DNA of 64,000 nucleotides from an uncultured Flavobacteriaceae bacterium. Lineage in GTDB: Bacteria > Bacteroidota > Bacteroidia > Flavobacteriales > Flavobacteriaceae. Shown one piece after another: positions 9,450-18,776 of the stretch. Made by a program: the position numbers and the translations under genes. Each line of letters starts with the position of its first letter. Positions within the stretch are counted from its first letter, which is position 1. The DNA is taken from the NCBI GenBank assembly GCA_938011315.1, contig CALLUG010000006.1:62001-126000 (forward strand). The letters are read 5' to 3'. Below the pieces are notes generated by a model. That model was not told the DNA's origin and did not search any database. It saw only the letters and a list, made by a program, of their open reading frames with translations.

Positions 9450-10292
9450 ATGTTTTCTACGTTACAAGTTGTTTGGGATCCAGCATCCGAAGGCATTCCC
9501 ATTTTTGGAAATTTTAAAATACATTACTATAGCTTAATGTGGATGGTTGCCTTTATATTAGGTTGGTATGTTACCCGAAAAATATACAGAAAAGAAGGAC
9601 AAGACGATCAAAAGCTAGACTCCCTATTTATGTACGCTGTAGTTGGAATTATGCTTGGTGCTAGATTAGGACACGTCTTTTTTTATCAAATAGAGCTAAT
9701 TCGCGAAGATTTTTTCAGCATATTTCTACCGTTTAAGTTTAAGGGTGGAATTGAGTTTACAGGATTTCAAGGATTAGCAAGCCACGGCGCTGCTATTGGA
9801 ATGATTATATCAATGTATATCTATAACAAAAGAATCCTAAAGAAATCTATTCTTTGGATTTTAGACCGTGTAGTACCTTCTATAGCATTAGGTGCCATTT
9901 TTGTTAGAATTGGAAATTTTTTTAATTCTGAAATGATTGGAAAAACAGCAGACGCCTCGTTGCCTTGGGCAATTGTATTTAAAAAATACGATTTAACCCC
10001 TAGACACCCAGGACAGTTATATGAAGCTTTTGGCTATATTTTTGTATTTCTAATTATTTATTTTACGTATTGGAAAACAAAAAAAAGCAACCAATTAGGA
10101 TTCTTGTTTGGTCTGTTTTTAGTTTCACTTTGGACCGTGCGCCTGTTTGTAGAGCAGTTTAAAATAGAACAAGTAGCAGGTAGAGAAGACTGGATTTTAG
10201 GACTAAACACAGGACAAGCTTTAAGTATTCCCTTTATTGTAATTGGGCTATACTTTATGTTTGCTTACAATCCCAAAAAGGGAATACTATAA
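9450..10292 (+). CDS. lgt: Prolipoprotein diacylglyceryl transferase
   Basis: An integral membrane enzyme of 280 residues that attaches diacylglycerol to the lipobox cysteine of prolipoproteins. The Lgt signature is RIGNFFNSEMIG near residues 153-164. GARLGHVFFYQ (residues 70-80) and SHGAAIGM (111-118) carry other conserved catalytic-region residues. Several hydrophobic helices are evident. It would process the lipoproteins encoded in this same window, for example those at 10893, 33215, 43087 and 57400. Confidence 0.96.
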   Translation: MFSTLQVVWDPASEGIPIFGNFKIHYYSLMWMVAFILGWYVTRKIYRKEGQDDQKLDSLFMYAVVGIMLGARLGHVFFYQIELIREDFFSIFLPFKFKGGIEFTGFQGLASHGAAIGMIISMYIYNKRILKKSILWILDRVVPSIALGAIFVRIGNFFNSEMIGKTADASLPWAIVFKKYDLTPRHPGQLYEAFGYIFVFLIIYFTYWKTKKSNQLGFLFGLFLVSLWTVRLFVEQFKIEQVAGREDWILGLNTGQALSIPFIVIGLYFMFAYNPKKGIL

Positions 10293-10325
10293 CTACTAGC
10301 TTACAAACTTAGCACATTAGTAATT

Positions 10326-10820
10326 ATGACAAAAATCTTATTACTATCCGATACCCATAGCTATATAGGAGATGAAGTTTTAAAATATGTTGCGCAAGCA
10401 GACCAAGTTTGGCACGCAGGCGACATTGGAGATATTACAGTTACAGACAAAATAAAGGCACTAAAACCCTTAAAAGCTGTTTACGGCAATATAGACAATA
10501 AAACGATTCGTGCAGAATTTCCCGAACATAATAGGTTTACTTGCGAGGGCGTATCGGTTTGGATAACACACATAGGGGGCTACCCAAACAGATATGATAA
10601 GCGTATAAAAGAAAGCATAAAGCAGAATCCTCCAAACTTGTTTATTTGTGGGCACTCTCATATTTTAAAAGTTATGCGCGACCAAAAACTCGACCTTTTA
10701 CACATGAATCCCGGAGCCATTGGTAAGCATGGTTTTCATAAGGTACGAACCATGCTGCGTTTTGAAATTAACAAAACCACTATTAATAAGCTAGAAGTAA
10801 TAGAGTTTAAAAGAACATAA
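10326..10820 (+). CDS. YfcE/MJ0936-type metallophosphoesterase
   Basis: A 164-residue calcineurin-like phosphoesterase with the metal-binding series SDTH (Asp9, His11), HAGDIGD (Asp33), GNIDN (Asn55), THIGG and GHSH. The family hydrolyses phosphodiesters with two metal ions. It lies 33 bases after lgt in the same direction. The biological substrate cannot be told from the sequence. Confidence 0.9.
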   Translation: MTKILLLSDTHSYIGDEVLKYVAQADQVWHAGDIGDITVTDKIKALKPLKAVYGNIDNKTIRAEFPEHNRFTCEGVSVWITHIGGYPNRYDKRIKESIKQNPPNLFICGHSHILKVMRDQKLDLLHMNPGAIGKHGFHKVRTMLRFEINKTTINKLEVIEFKRT

Positions 10821-10892
10821 TATTTTTCAATTTAAAACTTATAGTTTACAGCAATTTAATATAACTTCGTTATATCATATAATTATCATAAC

Positions 10893-12491
10893 ATGAAACA
10901 ACTTATTCTTAGTATAAGTATTACCCTCTTTTTTACTTCGTGTACAAGCATTAAAACGTATAATAATCAAATCACAAAATTACATTCGGTTAAGGCATTG
11001 CATAGTGATGTCAATAAAGTGTATAAACAATTACAAAGACATCACCCACATTTATACCAGTTTACTTCAAAAAAAGTTTTAGATTTTAAATTTGATAGCC
11101 TAAAAAGAAACATAACTCAGCCAATGGACAGCCGCATGTTTTACAAACAACTAGCAGCAGTTACAAAATATATAGGGCAGGGACATATGTCTATTACGCC
11201 TCCTCGAAAAAGATTTACAAAAAAAGAACGCAAAGTACTAAGAGGATCTAAGTTTGATATTAGCAATTTGGATTACGAGTATTTACAAGGAAAACTATGG
11301 GTGGCTAACGCAAGAGGAAAAGACACTGTACTTACAGGGAGTGAAGTCTTAAAAATAAATAACGAAACACCACAAGCATTAATAAAAAAATATAAAAAAC
11401 TAATAGCCTCAGATGGCTATAACACAACATTTCACGACAGGGTTGTAGGGCATCGATTTATGAGTTACTATACAAAAGATAAAGGTCGTTTAGACAGTAT
11501 ATCGTTAACGTTTAAAACTCCAGACTCAACGTTTATAAAAAAATACAAGCGGTTACTTAAAACTAAAACCGCAAAAAAAACGAAAATAAAAAAGGACTCC
11601 CTTAGCAAATTACCTAAGAAAACAATAAGTAAAGCCGAAAAAAAACAAAATAAAGCCAAAAAGAAAGCCTTACAAGAGCATCGCCGTAAATATGGCTATA
11701 TAGCCTCAAGAAATGAGTACACTAGAAACTTAAATTTTATAGGTAAAGATAGCTCAATTGCCCTATTAAAAATAAGAGGGTTTAGTAACGGAAAGTATGA
11801 AACATTTTATGCAGAAAGTTTTGCTAAGATAGATAAGCGACAATCAAAAGCATTAATTATAGATTTGAGAAATAATTTTGGAGGACGACTAAACGAAATT
11901 ACCCATTTGTACAGCTATCTTACAAATAAAAATTTTGTAATGATCAATCCAAGTGAGGTAAATAGTAGAACACCTTACCTAAAACTTTTAATGAGTAATA
12001 CCACATCCTTGAGTACTAAATTATTTACAGGTTTAATCTCACCAATTATACTTGCACAAAATTTAATGCGAACAAGTAAAAAAGATGGAAAATTATATTA
12101 CAAGTTTAAATCTTCCAAAGAAATGCAACCTAACTTACTACACTATCGAGGCCCTATTTATGTGTTGATTAACGGAAATTCTTTCTCGGCGTCATCGTTA
12201 TTGTCCACACAATTACACGCTAATAAACGCGCTACTCTTGTGGGCGAAGAAACAGGAGGTGCCTATAACGGTACTGTTGCAGGAATTTACAAGATTTACC
12301 AGTTACCTAATACTAAATTGCGTGCTAGAATTGGTATGATGCATCTCGAAACTCCTTTTAAAACCTCTCCAGATGGATATGGAGTAAAACCAGATGTAGA
12401 AATACTCCCAACGCTACAAAACCGAATTGATAAAGTTGACCCAGAATTAGAATGGGTTTTAAAAGATATAGAAACAAAAACTAAAGATTAG
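10893..12491 (+). CDS. S41-family peptidase, lipoprotein
   Basis: A 532-residue probable envelope lipoprotein: signal peptide with the lipobox FTSC (Cys17). The C-terminal half is an S41 (tail-specific/CtpA-like) protease: a KALIIDLRNNFGG strand-turn motif, then NGNSFSASS with Ser432 as the likely nucleophile, then GEETGG. Between residues about 220 and 272 there is a strongly basic insert rich in lysine and alanine that is unlike the rest. No PDZ domain is obvious. It has its own gap on each side (72 and 120 bases) and may be transcribed alone. The target protein is unknown. Confidence 0.88.
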   Translation: MKQLILSISITLFFTSCTSIKTYNNQITKLHSVKALHSDVNKVYKQLQRHHPHLYQFTSKKVLDFKFDSLKRNITQPMDSRMFYKQLAAVTKYIGQGHMSITPPRKRFTKKERKVLRGSKFDISNLDYEYLQGKLWVANARGKDTVLTGSEVLKINNETPQALIKKYKKLIASDGYNTTFHDRVVGHRFMSYYTKDKGRLDSISLTFKTPDSTFIKKYKRLLKTKTAKKTKIKKDSLSKLPKKTISKAEKKQNKAKKKALQEHRRKYGYIASRNEYTRNLNFIGKDSSIALLKIRGFSNGKYETFYAESFAKIDKRQSKALIIDLRNNFGGRLNEITHLYSYLTNKNFVMINPSEVNSRTPYLKLLMSNTTSLSTKLFTGLISPIILAQNLMRTSKKDGKLYYKFKSSKEMQPNLLHYRGPIYVLINGNSFSASSLLSTQLHANKRATLVGEETGGAYNGTVAGIYKIYQLPNTKLRARIGMMHLETPFKTSPDGYGVKPDVEILPTLQNRIDKVDPELEWVLKDIETKTKD

Positions 12492-12535
12492 GCTTGTTTT
12501 GGAAATTTAAAAAATTCGGAAAACAATAATCTAAA

Positions 12536-12568
12536 TTGTATTTTCGCATAAGCAAATAATTACCTTTG
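12536..12568 (+). promoter_or_regulatory. Promoter for lpdA with flanking dyad
   Basis: TTG (12536-12538) and TACCTTTG (12561-12568) are 22 bases apart, a Bacteroidota-type promoter. Transcription would begin about 40 bases before lpdA. TTTCGCA (12542-12548) and TGCGAAA (12567-12573) form a perfect 7-base dyad that spans the promoter. Confidence 0.6.
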
Positions 12569-12611
12569 CGAAAGGATAAAGTTTTATTCAATTAAAAAGA
12601 AATATCAATTT

Positions 12612-14015
12612 ATGACTAAATACGATGTAGCCGTTATTGGCTCTGGACCCGGAGGATATGTAGCAGCAATACGCTGTGCGCAATTAGGAATGAAAACAGC
12701 AATTATAGAAAAATATGACACCCTAGGTGGCACCTGCTTAAATGTAGGTTGCATCCCTAGTAAAGCCTTATTAGATTCGTCTCATCACTACGAACACGCC
12801 GTAAAACATTTTGAAGAGCATGGAATTGATATCCCGGGAGACGTAAAGGTAAACCTCAAGAAAATGATTGGTCGTAAACAATCTGTTGTAGACCAAACCA
12901 CAGCAGGGATTAATTTTTTAATGAAAAAAAATAATATAGATGTATATCAAGGTTTAGGCAGCTTTAAAGATGCAACACATATCAATATTACCAATGCAGA
13001 AAAAACGACAGAAATTGAAGCTGCAAAAACAATTATAGCAACAGGAAGTAAACCTGTAAACTTACCTTTTGCTACGCCCGATAAAGATCGGATTATTACC
13101 TCTACAGAAGCCTTAAAATTAAAAGAAATACCAAAACACCTCATCATTATAGGAGGAGGGGTTATTGGATTAGAATTAGGACAGGTATATAAGCGTTTAG
13201 GAGCTGAGGTTACAGTACTAGAATACGCAGACCGTATTATAGCTAGTATGGATTTTGGTCTATCCAAAGAGCTGAATAAAGTCTTGAAAAAACAAAAATT
13301 TAAAATACATGTATCACATCAAGTTACCGATGTTAAGCGTACAGGAAACGAAGTTATTGTAAAAGCTAATAACAAGAAAGGCGAAGAAGTTGAGTTTAAA
13401 GGTGATTATTGTTTGATTTCTGTAGGGCGTACAGCTTACACTAAAGGATTGAATACAGAAGCGGCGGGTGTAAAACTCGACGATAGAGGTCGTGTAGAAA
13501 CTAATACACACTTACAAACATCGGCATCTAATATCTATGCTATTGGCGATGTGGTTAAAGGGGCAATGTTGGCCCATAAAGCCTCTGAAGAAGGCGTTTT
13601 AGTGGCAGAAACAATTGCAGGGCAAAAACCTCATATTAACTACAATCTAATCCCAGGAGTAGTATATACTTGGCCAGAAGTTGCTGCGGTAGGTAAAACT
13701 GAAGATCAATTAAAAGCGGAAGGTATTGCTTACAAATCAGGACAGTTTCCTATGCGAGCCTTAGGACGAAGCCGTGCCAGTATGGATATTGATGGTTTTG
13801 TTAAAATTCTTGCCGATAAAGATACAGACGAAATCTTAGGCGTACACATGATAGGTGCGCGCGCTGCAGATATGATTGCAGAAGCTGTAGTAGCAATGGA
13901 ATATCGCGCTTCGGCAGAAGATATTTCACGAATGTCTCATGCACACCCAACGTTTACAGAAGCAATTAAAGAAGCAGCCTTAGCTGCTACAGATGATAGT
14001 GCTTTACACATATGA
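12612..14015 (+). CDS. lpdA: Dihydrolipoyl dehydrogenase
   Basis: The E3 flavoprotein (467 residues) of 2-oxoacid dehydrogenase complexes and glycine cleavage; it reoxidises dihydrolipoamide with NAD+. It has the N-terminal FAD motif GSGPGGYVAA, the redox disulfide in GGTCLNVGCIPSK (Cys42, Cys47), the NAD-binding GGGVIGLELG and the C-terminal active-site segment HAHPTFTEAIKEA. The length is normal. No E1 or E2 gene is adjacent, so it probably serves several complexes. It ends 20 bases before the shared terminator at 14038. Confidence 0.97.
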   Translation: MTKYDVAVIGSGPGGYVAAIRCAQLGMKTAIIEKYDTLGGTCLNVGCIPSKALLDSSHHYEHAVKHFEEHGIDIPGDVKVNLKKMIGRKQSVVDQTTAGINFLMKKNNIDVYQGLGSFKDATHINITNAEKTTEIEAAKTIIATGSKPVNLPFATPDKDRIITSTEALKLKEIPKHLIIIGGGVIGLELGQVYKRLGAEVTVLEYADRIIASMDFGLSKELNKVLKKQKFKIHVSHQVTDVKRTGNEVIVKANNKKGEEVEFKGDYCLISVGRTAYTKGLNTEAAGVKLDDRGRVETNTHLQTSASNIYAIGDVVKGAMLAHKASEEGVLVAETIAGQKPHINYNLIPGVVYTWPEVAAVGKTEDQLKAEGIAYKSGQFPMRALGRSRASMDIDGFVKILADKDTDEILGVHMIGARAADMIAEAVVAMEYRASAEDISRMSHAHPTFTEAIKEAALAATDDSALHI

Positions 14016-14037
14016 AAAAATAAATTTACAGAGAATA

Positions 14038-14080
14038 AAAAAAGCGTTGGTATTACATTAATACCAACGCTTTTTTTTCT
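14038..14080. terminator. Bidirectional terminator shared by lpdA and the helicase gene
   Basis: A perfect 13-base stem (14043-14055 with 14059-14071), a three-base loop, an A-run on the left and a T-run on the right, so it works both ways. The last eight codons and the stop of the minus-strand helicase gene lie inside the hairpin and its T-run. Confidence 0.93.
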
Positions 14081-15296
14081 TTTTAGACGCTTCACTTTTA
14101 CGTCCTTTTTTGTATTTGCTTTTGCCTGGAGTTTTGTGAATTTGTTTTTTTGCTTTAGGGTCTAAAGGGTAAGGATGATCATCAATACGATGTAATTGTA
14201 ACTGAATTAGTTGTTCAATACTCTTTAAATAAGGTTTTTCTTCTGCAGCACAAAAAGAATAAGAAACACCAGTATTTCCAGCCCTTGCAGTACGCCCAAT
14301 TCGATGTACATAAACTTCAGCAACACTTGGTAAATCAAAATTGATCACAGCATTTAGCTCATTAATATCAATCCCACGAGAGGCAACATCTGTTGCTATT
14401 AAAATTCTAGCATCTTTAGTTTTAAACTGGTTGAGGGCCGTTTGCCTATCACTTTGGGTTTTATCTCCATGAATACTGCTTACCTTATAACCATTAGTGC
14501 TAAGGATTTCTTCTAGTTTATCTACACCATATTTAGTACGTCTAAAAATAATAACATTACCTCTTATATTGTTTCTTAACAAATGCAAGCATAGCTGTAT
14601 TTTATTTTTTTTAGAAACATAATACAATAGTTGGTTTACATGTTTTGAGGTTGAAGCATTTTGTGCAACTTCAAGTCTAATAGGGGATTTTAAAATACCC
14701 TTAGCTAACTGTTCTACTTTAAAAGGAATCGTTGCAGAAAATAATAAGGTTTGTTTGGTTTGAGCACATAGGCGTTCAATCTTTTTAACATCATCTACGA
14801 AGCCCATATCCAGCATCAAATCGGCTTCGTCTATAACCAATGTTTTAACATAATCTAGGTTAACAAGGTCTTGCTTGTGTAAATCTAGTAGTCGTCCTGG
14901 AGTAGCAACTAAAATATCAATTCCTTTTTTTAAAATATCCTTTTGAGGCTCTATAGAAGTTCCACCAAAAACAACGGCCGTCCTAATGTTAGTGTAGCGG
15001 CTGTAAGTTTTGAAATTAACATCTATTTGCGACGCTAATTCTCTTGTTGGACTTACAACTAATGCCTGTATCTTTTTAATGTTTTTTGAGTTATTTTGTT
15101 CCGTACGAAGGCGCTGTATAATGGCTAGAGCAAAAGCAGCAGTTTTTCCGGTACCTGTTTGTGCAGAGGCTATAAGGTCTTTGTGGTTTAATATTTGTGG
15201 AATTGCCTTTTCTTGAATTAAGGTAGGCGCTTCATAACCTTGTTCTGCAATTGCACGTAAAATGGTTTTGTTAAGTTGTAACTCTTTAAAAGACAT
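14058..15296 (-). CDS. DEAD-box RNA helicase (RhlE-like)
   Basis: A 412-residue ATP-dependent RNA helicase with the ordered motifs: Q motif (PTLIQEKAIP), Walker A SAQTGTGKT (Lys51), PTRELA, DEAD (VIDEADLML), SAT, and HRIGRTAR. It ends in a basic tail rich in Lys and Arg, a common RNA-binding tail in RhlE-type helicases. Its stop codon lies in the loop of the shared terminator, so the final residues KRWY are encoded by the hairpin stem. Likely roles are ribosome assembly or mRNA turnover; the exact paralogue cannot be named. Confidence 0.93.
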   Translation of the reverse strand: MSFKELQLNKTILRAIAEQGYEAPTLIQEKAIPQILNHKDLIASAQTGTGKTAAFALAIIQRLRTEQNNSKNIKKIQALVVSPTRELASQIDVNFKTYSRYTNIRTAVVFGGTSIEPQKDILKKGIDILVATPGRLLDLHKQDLVNLDYVKTLVIDEADLMLDMGFVDDVKKIERLCAQTKQTLLFSATIPFKVEQLAKGILKSPIRLEVAQNASTSKHVNQLLYYVSKKNKIQLCLHLLRNNIRGNVIIFRRTKYGVDKLEEILSTNGYKVSSIHGDKTQSDRQTALNQFKTKDARILIATDVASRGIDINELNAVINFDLPSVAEVYVHRIGRTARAGNTGVSYSFCAAEEKPYLKSIEQLIQLQLHRIDDHPYPLDPKAKKQIHKTPGKSKYKKGRKSEASKKKKKRWY

Positions 15297-15420
15297 TAGT
15301 TAATTTTAAGCAAAGGTAGGCTTTAATGCACGAAGATTACAAATTGAAAGACGAATAAAACCAGTAGCGTACAGTGTAATAAAACCCTATTGAAATTAAA
15401 CTAAGGGCTAATTGAACTAA

Positions 15421-15466
15421 AAAAATATCCCTTTTATGTTTTATAAAACATAAAAGGGATATTTTT
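15421..15466. terminator. 46-base perfect palindrome, terminator-like
   Basis: Bases 15421-15443 are the exact reverse complement of 15444-15466. The ends are A-run/T-run and the centre has the CCCTTTTATG core. It lies 28 bases after the stop of the minus-strand DUF1573 gene and reads as a strong terminator for it. It may also block plus-strand read-through. Confidence 0.75.
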
Positions 15467-15493
15467 AAATTTGAGATATTTTTTAGCCGTCCT

Positions 15494-15898
15494 CTATTTA
15501 TTGTTTTCAGCACCAATTGCATCTGGGTCAAAAACATTACCTTTTATTTTTAAAGACACATTAGGTGTTTCAGCATTAGAAGTTACAGTTATTGTTTTTC
15601 TAAACGGAAAAATTCTATTTGTATCGTATTTCACTTCAATTTTACCAGACTCTCCCGGCATAATTGGGTCTTCTGGTTTTGTTGGCACAGTACAACCACA
15701 GCTTGCTTTAACTTTTGTAATAATAAGAGGTGCACTACCCGTATTAGTAAACTCAAAAACTCTTAAACCGTCGGCGCCTCTTTCAATAGTTCCGTAGTCT
15801 ATAACATCAGTTTTAAATTCAATTTTAGCAACCTTATCTTGCGCTTGAGTTGTAAAACCAACTAAGGTAATAAGCAATATTGTAACAAAATGTTTCAT
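15494..15898 (-). CDS. DUF1573 domain protein, exported
   Basis: A 134-residue protein with an N-terminal signal peptide ending near TTQA and one Ig-like DUF1573 domain: FKTDVIDYGTIERGADG, then FEFTNTGSAPLIIT and KASCGCTVP, the usual family core. DUF1573 proteins are abundant exported proteins in Bacteroidota and are thought to act in the envelope, but no biochemical role is established. The gene has its own terminator (15421-15466) and stands alone between the helicase gene and the divergent valS. Confidence 0.87.
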   Translation of the reverse strand: MKHFVTILLITLVGFTTQAQDKVAKIEFKTDVIDYGTIERGADGLRVFEFTNTGSAPLIITKVKASCGCTVPTKPEDPIMPGESGKIEVKYDTNRIFPFRKTITVTSNAETPNVSLKIKGNVFDPDAIGAENNK

Positions 15899-16029
15899 AA
15901 TTATGATTTAAATTATTTGTAAACTTACTTACTTTTTATATAATCTGCAAAATTATTAATCTAAGCTTTTTAATTATATTGGCTAAGTATAATAATAGCG
16001 TTATAATTTTTCAGAAAAATAAATATAAG

Positions 16030-16037
16030 TATTTTTG
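16030..16037 (+). promoter_or_regulatory. Candidate -7 box (TATTTTTG) upstream of valS
   Basis: A TAnnTTTG match about 30 bases before the valS start. The upstream box is T-rich rather than a clear TTG, so this is tentative. Confidence 0.35.
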
Positions 16038-16067
16038 TAAAGTAATCTTCAAAAACTATTCCAAAGT

Positions 16068-18704
16068 ATGTCAATGCCATTACAATATAATGCAAAACAA
16101 GTAGAAACTAAGTGGTACGCCTATTGGATGAAGCACAATTATTTTCATTCAAAACCAGATCATAGAGAGCCTTATACTATTGTCATCCCTCCACCCAATG
16201 TTACTGGTGTCTTACACATGGGGCATATGCTTAATAATACCATACAAGATGTACTCATACGTCGTGCACGATTACAAGGTAAAAATGCGTGCTGGGTGCC
16301 TGGTACAGATCACGCCTCTATAGCTACAGAAGCTAAGGTTGTTGCAAAACTAAAAGCACAAGGTATTGATAAAAATAGTTTGTCTCGCAACGAATTTTTG
16401 AAACACGCTTGGGAATGGACAGAAGAGTATGGCGGAGTAATCTTAGAACAACTTAAAAAATTAGGTTGCTCTTGCGATTGGGACAGAACAAAGTTTACAA
16501 TGGACGACGATATGTCCGAGGCTGTAATAAAAGTATTTGTCGATTTGTACGAAAAAGGATTAATTTACAGAGGTTACCGTATGGTAAATTGGGATCCAGA
16601 AGCCAAAACAACACTATCGGACGAGGAGGTTATTTATGAAGAGCGCCAAGGACTCTTATATTATTTAAAATATAATATAGAAGGAAGTGACCAAAGTCTA
16701 ACTATTGCAACAACACGTCCAGAAACTATTTTTGGAGACACAGCAATATGTATTAATCCTAATGACCAGCGATTTACACACTTAAAAGGGAAAAAAGCAA
16801 TTGTTCCTATATGCAATCGAACAATTCCCATTATAGAAGACGACTATGTCGATACTGAATTTGGAACAGGATGCTTAAAAGTAACTCCCGCACACGACGA
16901 AAATGATAAGGTACTAGGTGACAAACATAAATTAGAAGTTATCGATATTTTTAACGAAGATGCTTCTTTAAACGCTACCGCAATGCAGTTTAAAGGACAG
17001 GATCGGTTTGTGGCTAGAAAAGAAGTTGCTAAACACTTAACAGATATAGGTGCTTTAATAAAAACAGAAACTCATACTAACAAAATAGGAACTAGCGAAA
17101 GAACCAAAGCTGTTATAGAGCCAAGACTAAGCGACCAGTGGTTTTTAAAAATGGAAAACTTAGCCAAACCAGCAATTAAAGCTGTTTTAGATAAAGACGC
17201 AGACATAAAATTATTTCCTAAAAAGTTTGAAAACACCTACAAACACTGGATGGAAAACATTAGAGATTGGAATATCTCTAGACAATTGCTTTGGGGACAA
17301 CAAATTCCTGCTTATTTTTATGATAAAGGAAAAAACGATTTTGTTGTTGCAGAAACCCCAGAAAAAGCCTTGCAAAAAGCACAACAAAAAACAGGCGATA
17401 GTACCTTAACACTTGAAGACCTAAAGCAAGATACAGACGCCTTAGATACTTGGTTTTCATCTTGGTTATGGCCAATAAGTGTTTTTGATGGAATAAGACA
17501 TCCTAATAACGATGAAATTAATTATTACTACCCAACCAACGATCTTGTTACAGGGCCCGATATTTTATTTTTTTGGGTTGCACGGATGATTATTTCAGGA
17601 TATGAGTACAAAGGAAAAAAACCCTTCAATAATGTTTACTTAACAGGGCTGGTTAGAGATAAACAACGTCGCAAAATGAGTAAAAGTTTAGGCAACTCCC
17701 CCGATGCGTTAAAACTTATTGACCAATACACTGCCGATGGCGTTAGGGTAGGCTTACTACTAAGTAGTGCGGCAGGAAACGACTTAATGTTTGACGAAAA
17801 TTTATGCCAACAAGGAAAAGGATTTGCTAACAAAATATGGAATGCCTATCGCTTAATAAACGGTTGGGAAATAGACGAACATATACCACAACCAGAAGCC
17901 AACAAAACAGCAATAGCATGGTATGAATCTAAGTTTCAAAAAGCACGCCTTGATATTGAAGATCATTTTAGTAAATACAGATTAAGCGATGCCTTAATGA
18001 CCATTTATAAACTAATTTACGACGATTTTTGTGGTTGGATGTTAGAAATGATTAAGCCCGCCTACCAAAAAGCAATAGATGCAAAAACAATAAAAACAGT
18101 TATCCGTATTTTTGAGGATAACCTAAAAATAGTACATCCTTTTATGCCATTTATAACAGAAGATTTGTGGCAGTATATAGCAAAAAGAACTCCAAGTGAA
18201 GCACTAATTGTATCTCAATGGCCAAGCGAGAAAAGTATTAATTACGAATTGATTACAGCATTTAATTTTGCTTCAGAAGTAATCTCTGGAATTAGAACTA
18301 TTAGAAAGCAAAAACAAATTGCGTTTAAAGACGCTATAGACGTTTCGGTAATTAATAACGAAAATATAGCTAACACCTTTGACGACCTTATCGCAAAACT
18401 TGGAAATTTAAAGCAGATTAATTATGTCTCTAAGCCAGTAGAAGGCGCCCTAACGTTTAGAGTAAAATCCAATGAGTATTTTATACCAATGCAGGGCACA
18501 GTAGATATTGAAGCTGAAGTAAAAAAGCTAACCGAAGAATTGAAATATACCGAAGGGTTTTTAAAATCCGTACAAAAAAAATTATCTAACGAGCGCTTTG
18601 TTTCAGGAGCACCAGACCAAGTTGTTGCTGCCGAAAAAAAGAAAGAAGCCGACGCCTTAGCTAAAATTGAAACCTTAACATTAAGTTTGAATAGCTTAAA
18701 ATGA
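16068..18704 (+). CDS. valS: Valine--tRNA ligase
   Basis: An 878-residue class Ia synthetase. The HIGH motif is HMGH in PPPNVTGVLHMGHMLNN, the KMSKS loop is KMSKSLGNSP, and the editing domain carries TTRPETIFGDTA and the HDENDK segment. The C-terminal coiled-coil arm (residues ~815-878, rich in Lys, Glu and Ala) typical of ValRS is present. Two Met codons open the gene (MSM); either could start it. Confidence 0.97.
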   Translation: MSMPLQYNAKQVETKWYAYWMKHNYFHSKPDHREPYTIVIPPPNVTGVLHMGHMLNNTIQDVLIRRARLQGKNACWVPGTDHASIATEAKVVAKLKAQGIDKNSLSRNEFLKHAWEWTEEYGGVILEQLKKLGCSCDWDRTKFTMDDDMSEAVIKVFVDLYEKGLIYRGYRMVNWDPEAKTTLSDEEVIYEERQGLLYYLKYNIEGSDQSLTIATTRPETIFGDTAICINPNDQRFTHLKGKKAIVPICNRTIPIIEDDYVDTEFGTGCLKVTPAHDENDKVLGDKHKLEVIDIFNEDASLNATAMQFKGQDRFVARKEVAKHLTDIGALIKTETHTNKIGTSERTKAVIEPRLSDQWFLKMENLAKPAIKAVLDKDADIKLFPKKFENTYKHWMENIRDWNISRQLLWGQQIPAYFYDKGKNDFVVAETPEKALQKAQQKTGDSTLTLEDLKQDTDALDTWFSSWLWPISVFDGIRHPNNDEINYYYPTNDLVTGPDILFFWVARMIISGYEYKGKKPFNNVYLTGLVRDKQRRKMSKSLGNSPDALKLIDQYTADGVRVGLLLSSAAGNDLMFDENLCQQGKGFANKIWNAYRLINGWEIDEHIPQPEANKTAIAWYESKFQKARLDIEDHFSKYRLSDALMTIYKLIYDDFCGWMLEMIKPAYQKAIDAKTIKTVIRIFEDNLKIVHPFMPFITEDLWQYIAKRTPSEALIVSQWPSEKSINYELITAFNFASEVISGIRTIRKQKQIAFKDAIDVSVINNENIANTFDDLIAKLGNLKQINYVSKPVEGALTFRVKSNEYFIPMQGTVDIEAEVKKLTEELKYTEGFLKSVQKKLSNERFVSGAPDQVVAAEKKKEADALAKIETLTLSLNSLK

Positions 18705-18776
18705 GATTGAGTTGTATAATATACTAAATTTTAGCGCTAATATTTTGAGGCTAAAAAGGAGTAACCTAGTTAATTT

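Noticed and set aside
15337-15537. Small minus-strand frame across the palindrome
   Set aside because: It runs through the 46-base palindrome and the 3' end of the DUF1573 gene; no sign of coding.
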